Source of the DNA: E44-bin89 sp034409565
Lineage (GTDB): Bacteria; Chloroflexota; Dehalococcoidia; Dehalococcoidales; RBG-16-60-22
Direction of reading: 5' to 3'
Assembly (NCBI GenBank): GCA_034409565.1
Contig: DAOUMS010000007.1
Span: 80,820 to 144,819 of the forward strand
DNA: 64,000 nucleotides
Each line of letters begins with the position of its first letter. Positions within the stretch are counted from its first letter, which is position 1. Both the position numbers and the translations under genes were made by a program. Of this stretch, positions 34,538 to 43,688 are shown one piece after another. The notes beneath the pieces are model-generated. The model saw nothing but the letters and a program-made list of their open reading frames with translations. It was not told the DNA's origin and searched no databases.

Positions 34538-35959
34538 ATGAGAAATATTGGTGCCATCAAAAACGCAGCTGATTTCACCAGCTATTTGAGCCAGACCGGG
34601 GTGTCCCTGCCTTTTGACGAAGAAGTAAGGTCGGGAGCAGACGCACCCCTGGCCAAGCCATATGTCCTGGGTAACAGGGTGATTGGAAATCGTTTTGCCG
34701 TACTTCCTTTGGAAGGCTGGGACAGCACGGCTGAGGGACGGCCGACCGAGCTGACTAAGAGGCGCTGGCAGCGTTTCGGCCTCAGTGGCGCTAAGTTGGT
34801 ATTTGGCGGAGAAGCGGTGGCCGTTCGTGAGGACGGCAAAGGGAGTCCGAGCCAGTTGATGCTCTCGGAGGAGACCGCTGGCGAGATTGGGGGCCTGCGA
34901 GAACTGCTGGTGCGAACCCATGAAGAACATTTTGACAGGAGCGACGACCTGCTGGTCGGGCTGCAATTGACCCATTCGGGGCGGCTGTCCCGTCCACATG
35001 ACATAAAACGCAACGAATCGGTAATCCTCTACCGCCATCCTATCCTCGACCGGAGATTTGGAGTGACCGACGACACGCCGATACTGACTGATGACGATAT
35101 TGCTCGTCTTGTGGAGGACTTCGTAAAGTCGGCAAAGCTGTCACAGCGCGCCGGGTTTGATTTTGTCGAGATAAAACACTGCCACGGCTACCTCGGCCAC
35201 GAGTTTCTCAGTGCAGTTGACCGTCCCGGCCGCTATGGCGGTAGCTTTGAGAACCGGACCCGGTTTCTGAGAGAGGTCGTGGCCGGCATTCGCACGGAAG
35301 CGCCGGGCCTGGACATCGCAGTCCGTTTCAGTGCTATCGATTTCGTGCCCTTTCAGAGGGGTGGAGATGGACGGGGGAAGCCATCTGAATTCCAGGGTGA
35401 TAGATACCCATATGCCTTTGGGGGTGATGGCACCGGATTGGGCATAGACCTGGCGGAGCCGCTGGCTTTTCTGGACTTGCTCTTGAGTGTGGGTATCAAA
35501 CTGGTGTGTGTCTCAGTCGGTGCTGGCTACAATGCCCATTTATTGCGACCTTACTTCACTCCGCCCCTGGATGGGTACCGGCCACCGGAAGACCCGCTGC
35601 TCGGGGTGGCCCGTTTGATTTCAGTAGCCGGGGAACTGAGAAGAAAGCGCCCCGAACTGGTCTACGTTGGCAGTGGCTATTCCTATTTGCAGCGCTGGCT
35701 GCCCAATGTGGCGCAAGCCGTGGTGCGCACTGGAATGACGGATTTCGTGGGCATGGGGCGGATGATGCTTTGTTACCCGGACATGGTGGCGGACATACTT
35801 GACGGGAGAGCTTTAAAGCCAGAGTTTATATGCCGTGCCTGCGGGGACTGCATGACCGCCCCTCACCAGGGCATGGCATCCGGCTGCTATACGCTTGATG
35901 ACTTTTACCGCAACCGTCCGGAATACCAGCAGCTGCGGAAGCTCAAGCGGGAGAGATAA
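34538..35959 (+). CDS. Old yellow enzyme family flavin oxidoreductase
   Basis: A 473-residue TIM-barrel FMN oxidoreductase. It has LQLTHSGRLSRPHD, IKHCHGYLGHEFLS (active-site HxxH-type loop), ENRTRFLREVV and VGMGRMMLCYPDM. Near the C terminus CRACGDC plus a later cysteine (C-x2-C-x2-C-x11-C) suggests an Fe-S cluster like that of 2,4-dienoyl-CoA reductase, though the spacing differs. The protein stops there, lacking the NAD(P)H-binding flavodoxin domain of that family. Electrons therefore probably come from another protein. GGAAAGGG precedes the ATG. Confidence 0.87.
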   Translation: MRNIGAIKNAADFTSYLSQTGVSLPFDEEVRSGADAPLAKPYVLGNRVIGNRFAVLPLEGWDSTAEGRPTELTKRRWQRFGLSGAKLVFGGEAVAVREDGKGSPSQLMLSEETAGEIGGLRELLVRTHEEHFDRSDDLLVGLQLTHSGRLSRPHDIKRNESVILYRHPILDRRFGVTDDTPILTDDDIARLVEDFVKSAKLSQRAGFDFVEIKHCHGYLGHEFLSAVDRPGRYGGSFENRTRFLREVVAGIRTEAPGLDIAVRFSAIDFVPFQRGGDGRGKPSEFQGDRYPYAFGGDGTGLGIDLAEPLAFLDLLLSVGIKLVCVSVGAGYNAHLLRPYFTPPLDGYRPPEDPLLGVARLISVAGELRRKRPELVYVGSGYSYLQRWLPNVAQAVVRTGMTDFVGMGRMMLCYPDMVADILDGRALKPEFICRACGDCMTAPHQGMASGCYTLDDFYRNRPEYQQLRKLKRER

Positions 35960-36000
35960 ATGGCTGGATATGAGGATAATAACACTTTCAGGAGGGTCAT

Positions 36001-36837
36001 ATGGCGGACATAATTAAAATTGCGGCGGTCCAGATGGACCCCCGTCTGATGCAGATTGAAAAAAATCTGGCCAGCATGGTAAAGACAGCCAGGGAAGCGG
36101 CTCGCCATCAGGTAGACCTCGTGGTGTTTCCGGAGTGCAGCCTTACCGGCTACGTCTTTTCCAGTCGTGAAGAGGCGTTGCCCTATGCGGAGACCATACC
36201 CGGGCCAAGCACCGAGGAACTGTGGTCAGTATCCCGGGAGCTTGGCATCCATATTGTTTTCGGGCTCCTGGAAAAGGAAGGCGACAAACTCTTTAACGCC
36301 CTGTCTTTTGTCGGGCCGGAGGGGTTCATCGCCGGATACAGGAAGAATCACCTTCCTTTCCTGGGTGTGGACCGCTTCGTTGACAAAGGCAACCGGCTTT
36401 TCCCGGTACATTCAACCCCCATAGGCAACATCGGGCTGCACATCTGTTACGACGTACTTTTCCCGGAAAGCGCCCGGGTTATGGCCCTGCTCGGTGCCGA
36501 TATTATCGTCCTGTCCACCAATTTCCCTCAGGGTCGCGGAGAACCGCTCAATTGCGTCATCAGGGCAAGAGCTATTGAGAACAAAGTAAACCTGGTATCG
36601 AGCGACCGTGTGGGTACAGAGAGGGGCTTCAGCTTTGCCGGGATGAGCAACATCGTGAATGCGGCCGGGGAAGTTCTCAGCCTTGCCAGCGCGGACAGAG
36701 AGGAAATCATATATGGTGGGGTGAGCCTGGAGGCGGCGCGACAGAAACATCGGGTGTTCATCCCCGGCGAATGGGAGATAGATAATATAAGCGACCGACG
36801 GCCAGAAATTTATGGTGTTATCACTCAGCAGAAGTAA
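36001..36837 (+). CDS. Nitrilase-superfamily carbon-nitrogen hydrolase
   Basis: A 278-residue amidase/nitrilase-fold enzyme with a complete Glu-Lys-Cys triad: E in VVFPECSLTGYVF, K in GYRKNHLPFL, C in GLHICYDVLFPESAR. It hydrolyses an amide, carbamoyl or nitrile bond. CAGGAGG precedes the start. It is 41 bp after the OYE gene on the same strand, so the EthD-like, OYE and nitrilase genes may form one operon. The substrate is not predictable. Confidence 0.9.
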   Translation: MADIIKIAAVQMDPRLMQIEKNLASMVKTAREAARHQVDLVVFPECSLTGYVFSSREEALPYAETIPGPSTEELWSVSRELGIHIVFGLLEKEGDKLFNALSFVGPEGFIAGYRKNHLPFLGVDRFVDKGNRLFPVHSTPIGNIGLHICYDVLFPESARVMALLGADIIVLSTNFPQGRGEPLNCVIRARAIENKVNLVSSDRVGTERGFSFAGMSNIVNAAGEVLSLASADREEIIYGGVSLEAARQKHRVFIPGEWEIDNISDRRPEIYGVITQQK

Positions 36838-36863
36838 GCTGTCAAAGCGGCCATTGGTAGTGA

Positions 36864-37529
36864 CTAGTCCTCAATGGCGATAGCCCGGACCGGGGAACCG
36901 CCGGCACCTTCGATGGGCAGCGGGAGTGCCATAAAGTGGATGTGGTCTCTGGTGATGAGGTGCAAATTGCATAAATACTCTATGACGAAGATGCCTTCCT
37001 TGAAAAACACGTAATGGGTGGTGTTTTCTTCGGGCGTGTCCTTGTAATTCGGGTCGGCCAGTTTCTGCCTTAAAACGTAATCGGGCGGATAATCATAGCC
37101 AACGGCTTTCACCCTTCGCTCTACCAGCCATTCACACGCTTCGCGTGACGTGTATGGGGCCTTGGCCCAGAAATCACGAGTCGTATAGTCGCATTTCACC
37201 GGCCAGTCGGTGCGCAGCAGCACAATATCACCTGGCCTGATATGCTGGCCTTTTGCCGCCAAATCTTCTGCGGTAACGCCGCCGTTTTCTCCCAGATGAG
37301 AAAGGTCAACTACCGCCGCCTCACCCATGAATTTATCCAGCGATACCTTTTCTATGGAAGGACCATCGGGCAGAAAATGCAGCGGCGCATCAACGTGGGT
37401 AAAGCCGTGGAGGTTAAAATCGATGGATTGGAGCAGAAAGTGGTAATCATCAAAGGTGCGGTGTGCCTTCAGCTTGGCTGACCAGCGCCAGTGTTCTTTG
37501 ATAGTAAGTGTCAGGTCAATAAATTTCAC
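36864..37529 (-). CDS. Cyclase family protein (kynurenine formamidase-like)
   Basis: A 221-residue metal-dependent hydrolase with the family motif HGFTHVDAPLHF (metal-binding H-x3-H-x-D...H) and a late DHIHF segment. Related proteins include kynurenine formamidase, isatin hydrolase and polyketide cyclases. The GTG start at 37529 was chosen from the conserved KFIDLT beginning and the upstream GGGGGAA; a longer in-frame form has no ribosome site. It is convergent with the nitrilase gene (26 bp between stops). The substrate is unknown. Confidence 0.85.
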   Translation of the reverse strand: MKFIDLTLTIKEHWRWSAKLKAHRTFDDYHFLLQSIDFNLHGFTHVDAPLHFLPDGPSIEKVSLDKFMGEAAVVDLSHLGENGGVTAEDLAAKGQHIRPGDIVLLRTDWPVKCDYTTRDFWAKAPYTSREACEWLVERRVKAVGYDYPPDYVLRQKLADPNYKDTPEENTTHYVFFKEGIFVIEYLCNLHLITRDHIHFMALPLPIEGAGGSPVRAIAIED

Positions 37530-37671
37530 GATGACAATTCCCCCGGGACAACCAATATTTTGCATGATACTACAGAACTGCTGGATATTCAATATTAATC
37601 AGTGCGAAGAAATGTATCTCGTATGAAGTGATGTTGATTAGTATTGAATGTAGGGCAGGGGATAATGATAA

Positions 37672-38829
37672 TTATACGGTGGGGATGATGGTGTTTATGG
37701 CAAATTCGCGGTGGCCCAAAATTTCCGCTTTGGTTAATTTGCCGGAGGCGACATCTATAATCCCGCTCAAGATTTGCTCACCGATGCTTACAATTGACTC
37801 TTCCCCCGCGATTATTGTCCCCGCGTTTATATCCATATTGTCGGCCATCGTTTTATACAGCCTGGTGTTGGACGCCACCTTTATCACCGGGGCAATGGGT
37901 GAACCGATAGGTGTCCCTCTGCCCGTGGTGAAGACGATAACCTGGGCTCCAGCCGCGGCCAAGCCGCTATTACAGGCTACATCATGGGCCGGACCGTCCA
38001 TTATTATCAAACCTTTTCTTGATGGTTTCTCAGCATATTTGACCACCTGGACAATAGGTGTGGTGCCACCTTTGAGGATGGCGCCCACTGATTTTTCTTC
38101 CAGTGTGGTTATGCCGCCAGCGATATTGCCCGGCGACGGCTCATCGCCGCGCACGTCAACGCCCATGGCCCGGATATGCTCTTCTGTGGCCGAAATTATT
38201 TCCCGGACGCGATTTCTGGTTGCCTCATTGGCGGCCCGTCTGGCCAGAATGTGCTCCGACCCAATCATTTCCGGTATCTCGGAAATAATTACGGTGCCGC
38301 CTTCAGCTATCAACAAATCAGAGGTCACGCCAAGTGAGGGATTGGCCGTTATCCCGGAAACGGCATCAGAGCCGCCGCAGTTGGTGCCCAGAATCAGTTC
38401 GCCAATATCCACTAACTCTGGTTGGGCATTTACGGCCTCAGTAAGGAGCTGCTCGGCCAGTCTTTTCCCTTTGGTTATGCAACTTGTCGTACCTTCCGCC
38501 TCTTGAATGCTAATTGTTTCAAGTCTCTGTCCGGCTCTGGCTACCGGTTCGGCAATAAGTGCGGGGATCAGCGTTTCGCAGCCGAGGCCGACCAGTAAAA
38601 CACCGGCCACATTGGGGTTAGTGCAAAACCCCACCATGGACCTGACTATGTGTTCCTTTTCCTCCCCGAGGTGGCCACAGCCGTGCAGGTGAGTAACGCT
38701 GACCGTACCGGGCACCTCGTTGCTGATGGACTGCGCCACGGTTGAAGCGCAGACCGTGGTCGGGAAAATCAGTACGTGATTCCGCACGCCAACGGTGCCA
38801 TTCTGCCTTCTATAACCTCTGAATTTCAC
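37672..38829 (-). CDS. UxaA-type dehydratase large subunit (altronate dehydratase-like)
   Basis: A 385-residue Fe-S sugar-acid dehydratase domain. FRGYRRQNGTVGVRNHV opens it, and conserved cysteine segments VTHLHGCGHLG, VGLGCET and GTNCGGSD follow. It matches the C-terminal catalytic part of altronate/galactarate/(2R)-sulfolactate dehydratases. The small SAF-domain subunit is not adjacent. Loss of water from a hydroxy acid gives a 2-keto acid. About 140 bp separates it from the cyclase gene on the same strand. Confidence 0.88.
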   Translation of the reverse strand: MKFRGYRRQNGTVGVRNHVLIFPTTVCASTVAQSISNEVPGTVSVTHLHGCGHLGEEKEHIVRSMVGFCTNPNVAGVLLVGLGCETLIPALIAEPVARAGQRLETISIQEAEGTTSCITKGKRLAEQLLTEAVNAQPELVDIGELILGTNCGGSDAVSGITANPSLGVTSDLLIAEGGTVIISEIPEMIGSEHILARRAANEATRNRVREIISATEEHIRAMGVDVRGDEPSPGNIAGGITTLEEKSVGAILKGGTTPIVQVVKYAEKPSRKGLIIMDGPAHDVACNSGLAAAGAQVIVFTTGRGTPIGSPIAPVIKVASNTRLYKTMADNMDINAGTIIAGEESIVSIGEQILSGIIDVASGKLTKAEILGHREFAINTIIPTV

Positions 38830-38981
38830 GGCTCGTTACCTTTTTAATGTAAAGGATAACATATAAGCCCGTTAATATAAAAAACCCCGGTTTATTGAAA
38901 CCAGTCGGCTATTGTTTTAGAATGCGTTTGATAAGTGGCGTTTGTGGGGCCGGGGGATAACAAACGAGAAGGAGCGGGAAA

Positions 38982-39548
38982 ATGTCGGAACATGTACCTA
39001 CATACGATGAAGCGCGGTCGCTGCTGCATGAATTTGTCAAGAGCGATAGCCTGCTGAAGCATTCTTATGCCGTTGAGGGCGTGATGCGTTACATGGCCCG
39101 GAAGACGGGAGAGGATGAAAATAAGTGGGCTATCATCGGCCTGGTACACGACCTGGACTACGAGATGTTTCCGGAGCAGCACTGCTTAAAAGCACAGGAG
39201 ATATTGCGAGAGAGGGGCTGGCCGGAAGAATTTGTGCGCGCTGTTGCCTCCCACGGGTGGGGCATCTGCAATGATATCGAGCCTCAGACCAACCTGGAAA
39301 AAGTGTTATACGCCACGGAAGAATTAACCGGGCTGATTACTGCGGCCGCCATCATCCGCCCATCAAGGAGTGTCAGCGACTTGGAAGTAAAATCCGTGAT
39401 GAAGAAATGGAAAGATAAGTCATTTGCCGCTGGTGTTAATCGCTCTGTAATTGAAAGGGGCGCGGCCATGATGGGGGTGGCATTACCCGACCTGATTAAC
39501 GATGTCATTATGGGCATGCGGGAAGTTTCTGATAGAATCGGACTCTAG
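38982..39548 (+). CDS. HD domain protein (putative phosphohydrolase)
   Basis: A 188-residue HD-fold protein with H (LLKHSYAVEGVM), HD (GLVHDLDYEMFP), H (ASHGWG) and a later D, the metal ligands of the HD superfamily. It resembles the group of HDIG proteins that act on nucleotides or phosphate esters. AGAAGGAGCG precedes the start. It is a single-gene unit with a convergent SHOCT gene 8 bp beyond. Confidence 0.85.
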   Translation: MSEHVPTYDEARSLLHEFVKSDSLLKHSYAVEGVMRYMARKTGEDENKWAIIGLVHDLDYEMFPEQHCLKAQEILRERGWPEEFVRAVASHGWGICNDIEPQTNLEKVLYATEELTGLITAAAIIRPSRSVSDLEVKSVMKKWKDKSFAAGVNRSVIERGAAMMGVALPDLINDVIMGMREVSDRIGL

Positions 39549-39555
39549 CGCCTTA

Positions 39556-39912
39556 TTATTTCAGGCCTTTTTGCTTTTCCTCGAATTCCTCTTTGCTGAC
39601 TTCGCCGCTGGCATATCTCTTCTTGAGTATTTCCAGGGCCGATACCGAGCTCACATCGGCCTGATTTTGCTTACCCCGTGCCAGATATACAATTAACCAG
39701 ACAATAAGACCTGCGGCCACCAACCATATAATGCCCATCGTCCATGAACCTCCAAATCCAGTCATCATTCCTGGCCCCATCATTCCGGACCAGGCGAAAC
39801 CACATCCCCAATTATCCCATCCCGAGAATAGCCCATACACTAGAGGAGCGATAACGAGTATGGCTATCACTATCGAACCTATTATTACTGCCGTTTTAAT
39901 GCTTTTATTCAT
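39556..39912 (-). CDS. Two-helix membrane protein with SHOCT domain
   Basis: A 118-residue protein. One N-terminal transmembrane helix, a Gly/Met/Trp-rich loop (MMGPGMMTGFGGSW) and a second helix precede the cytoplasmic SHOCT motif near the end (ILKKRYASGEVSKEEFEEK). SHOCT domains are short oligomerisation or regulatory tails. Met- and Gly-rich loops between helices occur in metal-associated small membrane proteins. Function unknown. Confidence 0.82.
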   Translation of the reverse strand: MNKSIKTAVIIGSIVIAILVIAPLVYGLFSGWDNWGCGFAWSGMMGPGMMTGFGGSWTMGIIWLVAAGLIVWLIVYLARGKQNQADVSSVSALEILKKRYASGEVSKEEFEEKQKGLK

Positions 39913-40059
39913 TGCTTAAACCTTTCTGTGTCTTTGTCGTCGTTATTTATCATAATAGTTTGTAGGTAATGGTTAATAGGACTTTTATCACATGAACTAA
40001 CAAAGTGCATGACTGCGTTCAGATTCTATGTTCGTAGTGGCGCACCATTAACTCGTACG

Positions 40060-40068
40060 TGTTATAAT
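40060..40068 (+). promoter_or_regulatory. Extended -10 promoter element upstream of the MFS gene
   Basis: TGTTATAAT (TG-n-TATAAT) lies about 40 bp before the transporter start. No good -35 is visible, as is normal for extended -10 promoters. Confidence 0.4.
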
Positions 40069-40109
40069 ATAAAATCATTCAGCAACAGTTCATGCGCAGG
40101 TAGTAGATT

Positions 40110-41300
40110 TTGTTCTCGCGTAAATCAGTTTCAGACGTTTCACAACCATCGGACAGAAAATACATTATCTTGTTCAGTATCGTCACCTTCTTTTTCTGGG
40201 CCTCGCTTTACCTCTACATGCCTATTCTGCCGGTATACGCTCAATCAATCGGGGCCAGCCTGACCATGGTCGGCGCCATTGTTTCCGCATACGCCATACC
40301 GCAGATGCTTTTCCGGATACCCGTGGGCATATTGTTTGATGCCATCAGCCGACGCAAGTTTTTAATTGCTGGTGGCTTGTTGATGAACTCTTTAGGTGCC
40401 CTGGGCATGGGACTGGCACCCAGTGCCATACTTCTTTTCCTGGCTCGAGGTGTAACCGGAATCGGCGCCGCGATGTGGGTTACCTTCACCGTCTATTTTG
40501 CCGCCTACTACCCGATAGAAGGCATGAAGAGAGCGATTGGCATAATCAATTTTATACAGGGCGCGGCTCTGGTAATAACGACTTATTGTGGCGGGCTAAT
40601 CGCTGAGGCCGGTGGCTACAAGTATACATTTTTCGGCGCAGCTTTACTTGGCGTGGTGGCTATAGCCGCTCTGCTGCCTACTCGGGAGCCAGCGATACGA
40701 CCGATGAAGCAGGATTCAAGGCAGAGCTTTCTGTTTGTCGCCGGCCGTCCACTGCTGCTTGTGGTTTCACTTATGGGGGTACTATCCCAGTTTGCCAATT
40801 GGGCGGGTCTCTTCGGGTTTATACCGGTGTATGGAGCTCAAATTGGTGCTTCGAGTGCGGACCTGGGCATCATTACCATGTTGGCACTGGGCGCATCTGC
40901 CGTTGCGGCATTGACGGTTATACCGCTGGTGAAAAGACGTGGTAATTCGTTTACCATACTGCTTGGGGCTATTCTGATGGGTAGCGCAATATCTATTACC
41001 CCTTTGCTCCATCAGGTAAGTCTTCTGAAGGGACTCATGGTCATCTATGGACTGGGCAGGGGCATACTCAGTACGATACTGATGTCCTTGAGTATACAGG
41101 CTGTGGACCCACAACAGCGGGCAACCGCTATGGGGATTTACCAGGCTGTTTATGCGGTGGGCATGTTTCTGGGCCCCTTTGTCTCCGGTTCTATGGCGGA
41201 TAATTTCGGGATAGCGACCGTGTTCTATTTATCGTCGTTTTTCTGCCTGGTTGTAGCCGGTATGGCCTATTTGCCCATTATATTCAAGCAATCAGCGTAA
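40110..41300 (+). CDS. Major facilitator superfamily transporter
   Basis: A 396-residue carrier with 12 predicted transmembrane helices. The MFS loop 2-3 motif appears as RIPVGILFDAISRRKFLI, and its repeat in the second half is degenerate (LVKRRGNSFTILLG). The TTG start at 40110 is the only one that keeps the first helix, and no strong ribosome site is seen. It is likely an exporter or organic-acid carrier. The substrate is unknown. Confidence 0.87.
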   Translation: MFSRKSVSDVSQPSDRKYIILFSIVTFFFWASLYLYMPILPVYAQSIGASLTMVGAIVSAYAIPQMLFRIPVGILFDAISRRKFLIAGGLLMNSLGALGMGLAPSAILLFLARGVTGIGAAMWVTFTVYFAAYYPIEGMKRAIGIINFIQGAALVITTYCGGLIAEAGGYKYTFFGAALLGVVAIAALLPTREPAIRPMKQDSRQSFLFVAGRPLLLVVSLMGVLSQFANWAGLFGFIPVYGAQIGASSADLGIITMLALGASAVAALTVIPLVKRRGNSFTILLGAILMGSAISITPLLHQVSLLKGLMVIYGLGRGILSTILMSLSIQAVDPQQRATAMGIYQAVYAVGMFLGPFVSGSMADNFGIATVFYLSSFFCLVVAGMAYLPIIFKQSA

Positions 41301-41328
41301 GCGCGCCTCGCTTATACCGGACTTTGCT

Positions 41329-42108
41329 TTATTTAAAATAATCGGCTACATAGGTAATATAGAATATCTCTCCCGCTTTATGTACTCCTACCGCACCATA
41401 GTCGGCGCCTACGTTTAGCAAATTTCGTTCGTATAGCTGGTGATTTTGCCAGATTGTCAGGGCGGCGCGGGCTATTTTATCTGCCGTGCCGTATCCTGTA
41501 GCCCAGAAGACTTCCTGCCAGCCGATATATCCCGTGTATTCAAGGCGCTTGTTTGTTGCCATGCTGCGGCTGTTGGCGATTGCCCATTTGTAGATGTTCT
41601 CCCCCCACGTTACTTCATCCAGCCCGTTGGCAATTCTTTCCTGGTTGACCAGATTGAAAACCGCCTGCTCAACAGCCGGCGCCGTGATTTCGGCACCTCC
41701 TCCCATAATGGTTTCATACTGTTCACTAAGCTCGGCAAATTGCTCATCCAGCGCTTCATATTCGGCACTAAGTTCTTCATGCTCGGCCTGCAGGGCCTCA
41801 AATGCGTCATTGGCCGCCGCAGACTGTTCAACCAGCGCTTCGTATTCGGCATTCCGTTCTTCATACTCGGCTTGCAGGGCCTCGAATTCGCTCTTTACCG
41901 CCTCAAATTGTTTGGTCAGGTCTTCATACTCGGCTTGCAGTGACTCAGCTTCAGTCAGTTTGCTCTGTAGTGCCGCCACTTTGTTCTGAATGGCAAGCCG
42001 TTCACTGTTCACTCTGTCATACTCTTCTTGCGGCACGGTTGGCCCACAGGAAAGCACACTAAAAATTGCCATAAACAGCAATATTGATATTATGGTGATT
42101 TTTTTCAT
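41329..42108 (-). CDS. Lipoprotein with coiled coil and CAP/SCP-like domain
   Basis: A 259-residue lipoprotein with lipobox VLSC at about 18-21. A long coiled coil (about 30-135) built from repeats of FEALQAEYEE / YEALxEQ type follows, then a C-terminal domain (about 145-259) resembling bacterial CAP/SCP proteins (VFNLVNQERIANGLDEVTW and IWQNHQLYERNLLN). The coiled coil holds two near-identical segments of roughly 20 residues, pointing to internal duplication. AGGAGGG precedes the start. It is probably a cell-surface protein on a stalk; no enzymatic role is assigned. Confidence 0.78.
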   Translation of the reverse strand: MKKITIISILLFMAIFSVLSCGPTVPQEEYDRVNSERLAIQNKVAALQSKLTEAESLQAEYEDLTKQFEAVKSEFEALQAEYEERNAEYEALVEQSAAANDAFEALQAEHEELSAEYEALDEQFAELSEQYETIMGGGAEITAPAVEQAVFNLVNQERIANGLDEVTWGENIYKWAIANSRSMATNKRLEYTGYIGWQEVFWATGYGTADKIARAALTIWQNHQLYERNLLNVGADYGAVGVHKAGEIFYITYVADYFK

Positions 42109-42313
42109 TTCACCGGCCCTCCTAGCTCAGCAATTTTTTTAGCCATCGGTGTGGTAATATTAAGGCCCTTAACGCTGATTGTCAATAGCCAAAACGGCCT
42201 AATACCGGGCCGCGTTAATCGGCAAGATTTGGAGTTATCGCGTCGAAATGATAACATTAATCTGGCGTAACGAAGAGCGCAACGGCGGCTCAGAAATTAT
42301 GAGGAGGTAAAAA

Positions 42314-43669
42314 ATGGGCTTATACTCCACCCTTCAGCAAAGAGAAGCAGGCCAAAAACCCATCAGAATCGGCGTAATTGGGGCGGGTATGTTCAGCTCG
42401 GCGTTTCTGGCCCAGGCCAGGATAACCCCGGGAATGCAGATTGTAGCCATTGCCGAGCTGGACCTGGAAAAGGCAAGAAAAGTCTGCATTGGAGCTGGCT
42501 GGCCTGAAGAAGCCATCGTATCCGGGGACTCTGCGTCTAGGATTAATGATGGTGCCGCGGGAAAGAAGATGGTGCTGACCGGTGATGCCGACCAGTTGGT
42601 ACAGGCAGATTTGGATGTAGTTGTCGAGGCTACCGGGGTCACTGAGGCGGGGACTCATCACGCCTGGACCGCTTTGGGGGCCGGCAAACATGTGGTCATG
42701 GTAAATGTGGAAACGGACGCGCTGCTGGGGCTGGCGCTTAAGAGAAAAGCCGCCGAAAAAGGGGTCGTTTACTCGCTGGCTTATGGAGACCAGCCGGCGA
42801 TAATTTGCGAGTTAATTGATTGGGCCAGGACTATTGGTGTTGAAGTTGTCTGTGCCGGTAAAGGGACTCGATACCAGCCCAAATACCATTACTCGACTCC
42901 GGCCACGGTCTGGGAATATTTTGGTTTATCCGAGGAACAACTGGCCTCCGGTAATTACAATCCTAAAATGTACAATTCGTTTCTGGACGGTACCAAGTCC
43001 GCCATTGAAATGTGTGCCGTGGCCAATGCCTCCGGTCTGGTGCCACAACCAGGCGGACTGCAATTTATTCCCGTTGGTGCGGATGACCTCCCCAATGTAC
43101 TCAAGCCCAAGACGGCGGGAGGAATGCTTGAGCACGGCGGCACCGTGGAAGCTATCGCCAGTGAAAACAGAGATGAAACGCCGGTAAAAAACCATCTGCG
43201 CTGGGGTATTTATATTGTATTCCAGGTGGTAACCGATTACATGCGGCGGTTTTTTTCCACCCATGGTTTTCTCAGAGATGCCTCGGGCCAGTACCTGGCA
43301 GTATACCGGCCATTCCATCTAACCGGACTGGAACTTGGTGTGAGTGTGGCTTCAGTGGCACTTCGTGGGGAAGCTACCGGTTCGCCTAATCATTTCATTG
43401 CTGATGTGGCGTCGGTGGCGAAGAAAGAGCTGAAGGTGGGAGACACCCTGGATGGAGAGGGTGGCTATACCGTATTTGGTCGTCTGGTCAGGTCTGACGA
43501 CAGCATTTCCCATAAATATCTACCCATTGGTTTGAGCCGCGGGGTGAAAATCATCCGCCCGGTCGCCAAAGATTCCTTTGTCACCTATGACGATTTGGAG
43601 TTAGATAGCAATCAATTCTCTTTTAAGCTTCGTAAAAAATTAGAGGCGGAATTGAGGCCCGGGAAGTAG
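42314..43669 (+). CDS. NAD(P)-dependent oxidoreductase with SAF-like C-terminal domain
   Basis: A 451-residue protein. It has an N-terminal Rossmann domain (RIGVIGAGMFSSAFLAQ, about 17-33), a homoserine-dehydrogenase-like middle (VVVEATGVTEAGTHHAW) and a C-terminal SAF-like region (about 340-440: GEATGSPNHFIADVASVAKKELKVG). This architecture is known from uncharacterised dehydrogenases and from oxidoisomerases of branched-sugar-acid catabolism such as the D-apionate pathway. GAGGAGGTA precedes the ATG. It converges on the FAH-family gene, and a joint role is possible but unproven. Confidence 0.78.
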   Translation: MGLYSTLQQREAGQKPIRIGVIGAGMFSSAFLAQARITPGMQIVAIAELDLEKARKVCIGAGWPEEAIVSGDSASRINDGAAGKKMVLTGDADQLVQADLDVVVEATGVTEAGTHHAWTALGAGKHVVMVNVETDALLGLALKRKAAEKGVVYSLAYGDQPAIICELIDWARTIGVEVVCAGKGTRYQPKYHYSTPATVWEYFGLSEEQLASGNYNPKMYNSFLDGTKSAIEMCAVANASGLVPQPGGLQFIPVGADDLPNVLKPKTAGGMLEHGGTVEAIASENRDETPVKNHLRWGIYIVFQVVTDYMRRFFSTHGFLRDASGQYLAVYRPFHLTGLELGVSVASVALRGEATGSPNHFIADVASVAKKELKVGDTLDGEGGYTVFGRLVRSDDSISHKYLPIGLSRGVKIIRPVAKDSFVTYDDLELDSNQFSFKLRKKLEAELRPGK

Positions 43670-43688
43670 GCAGCCAGTCAATGCCGGT

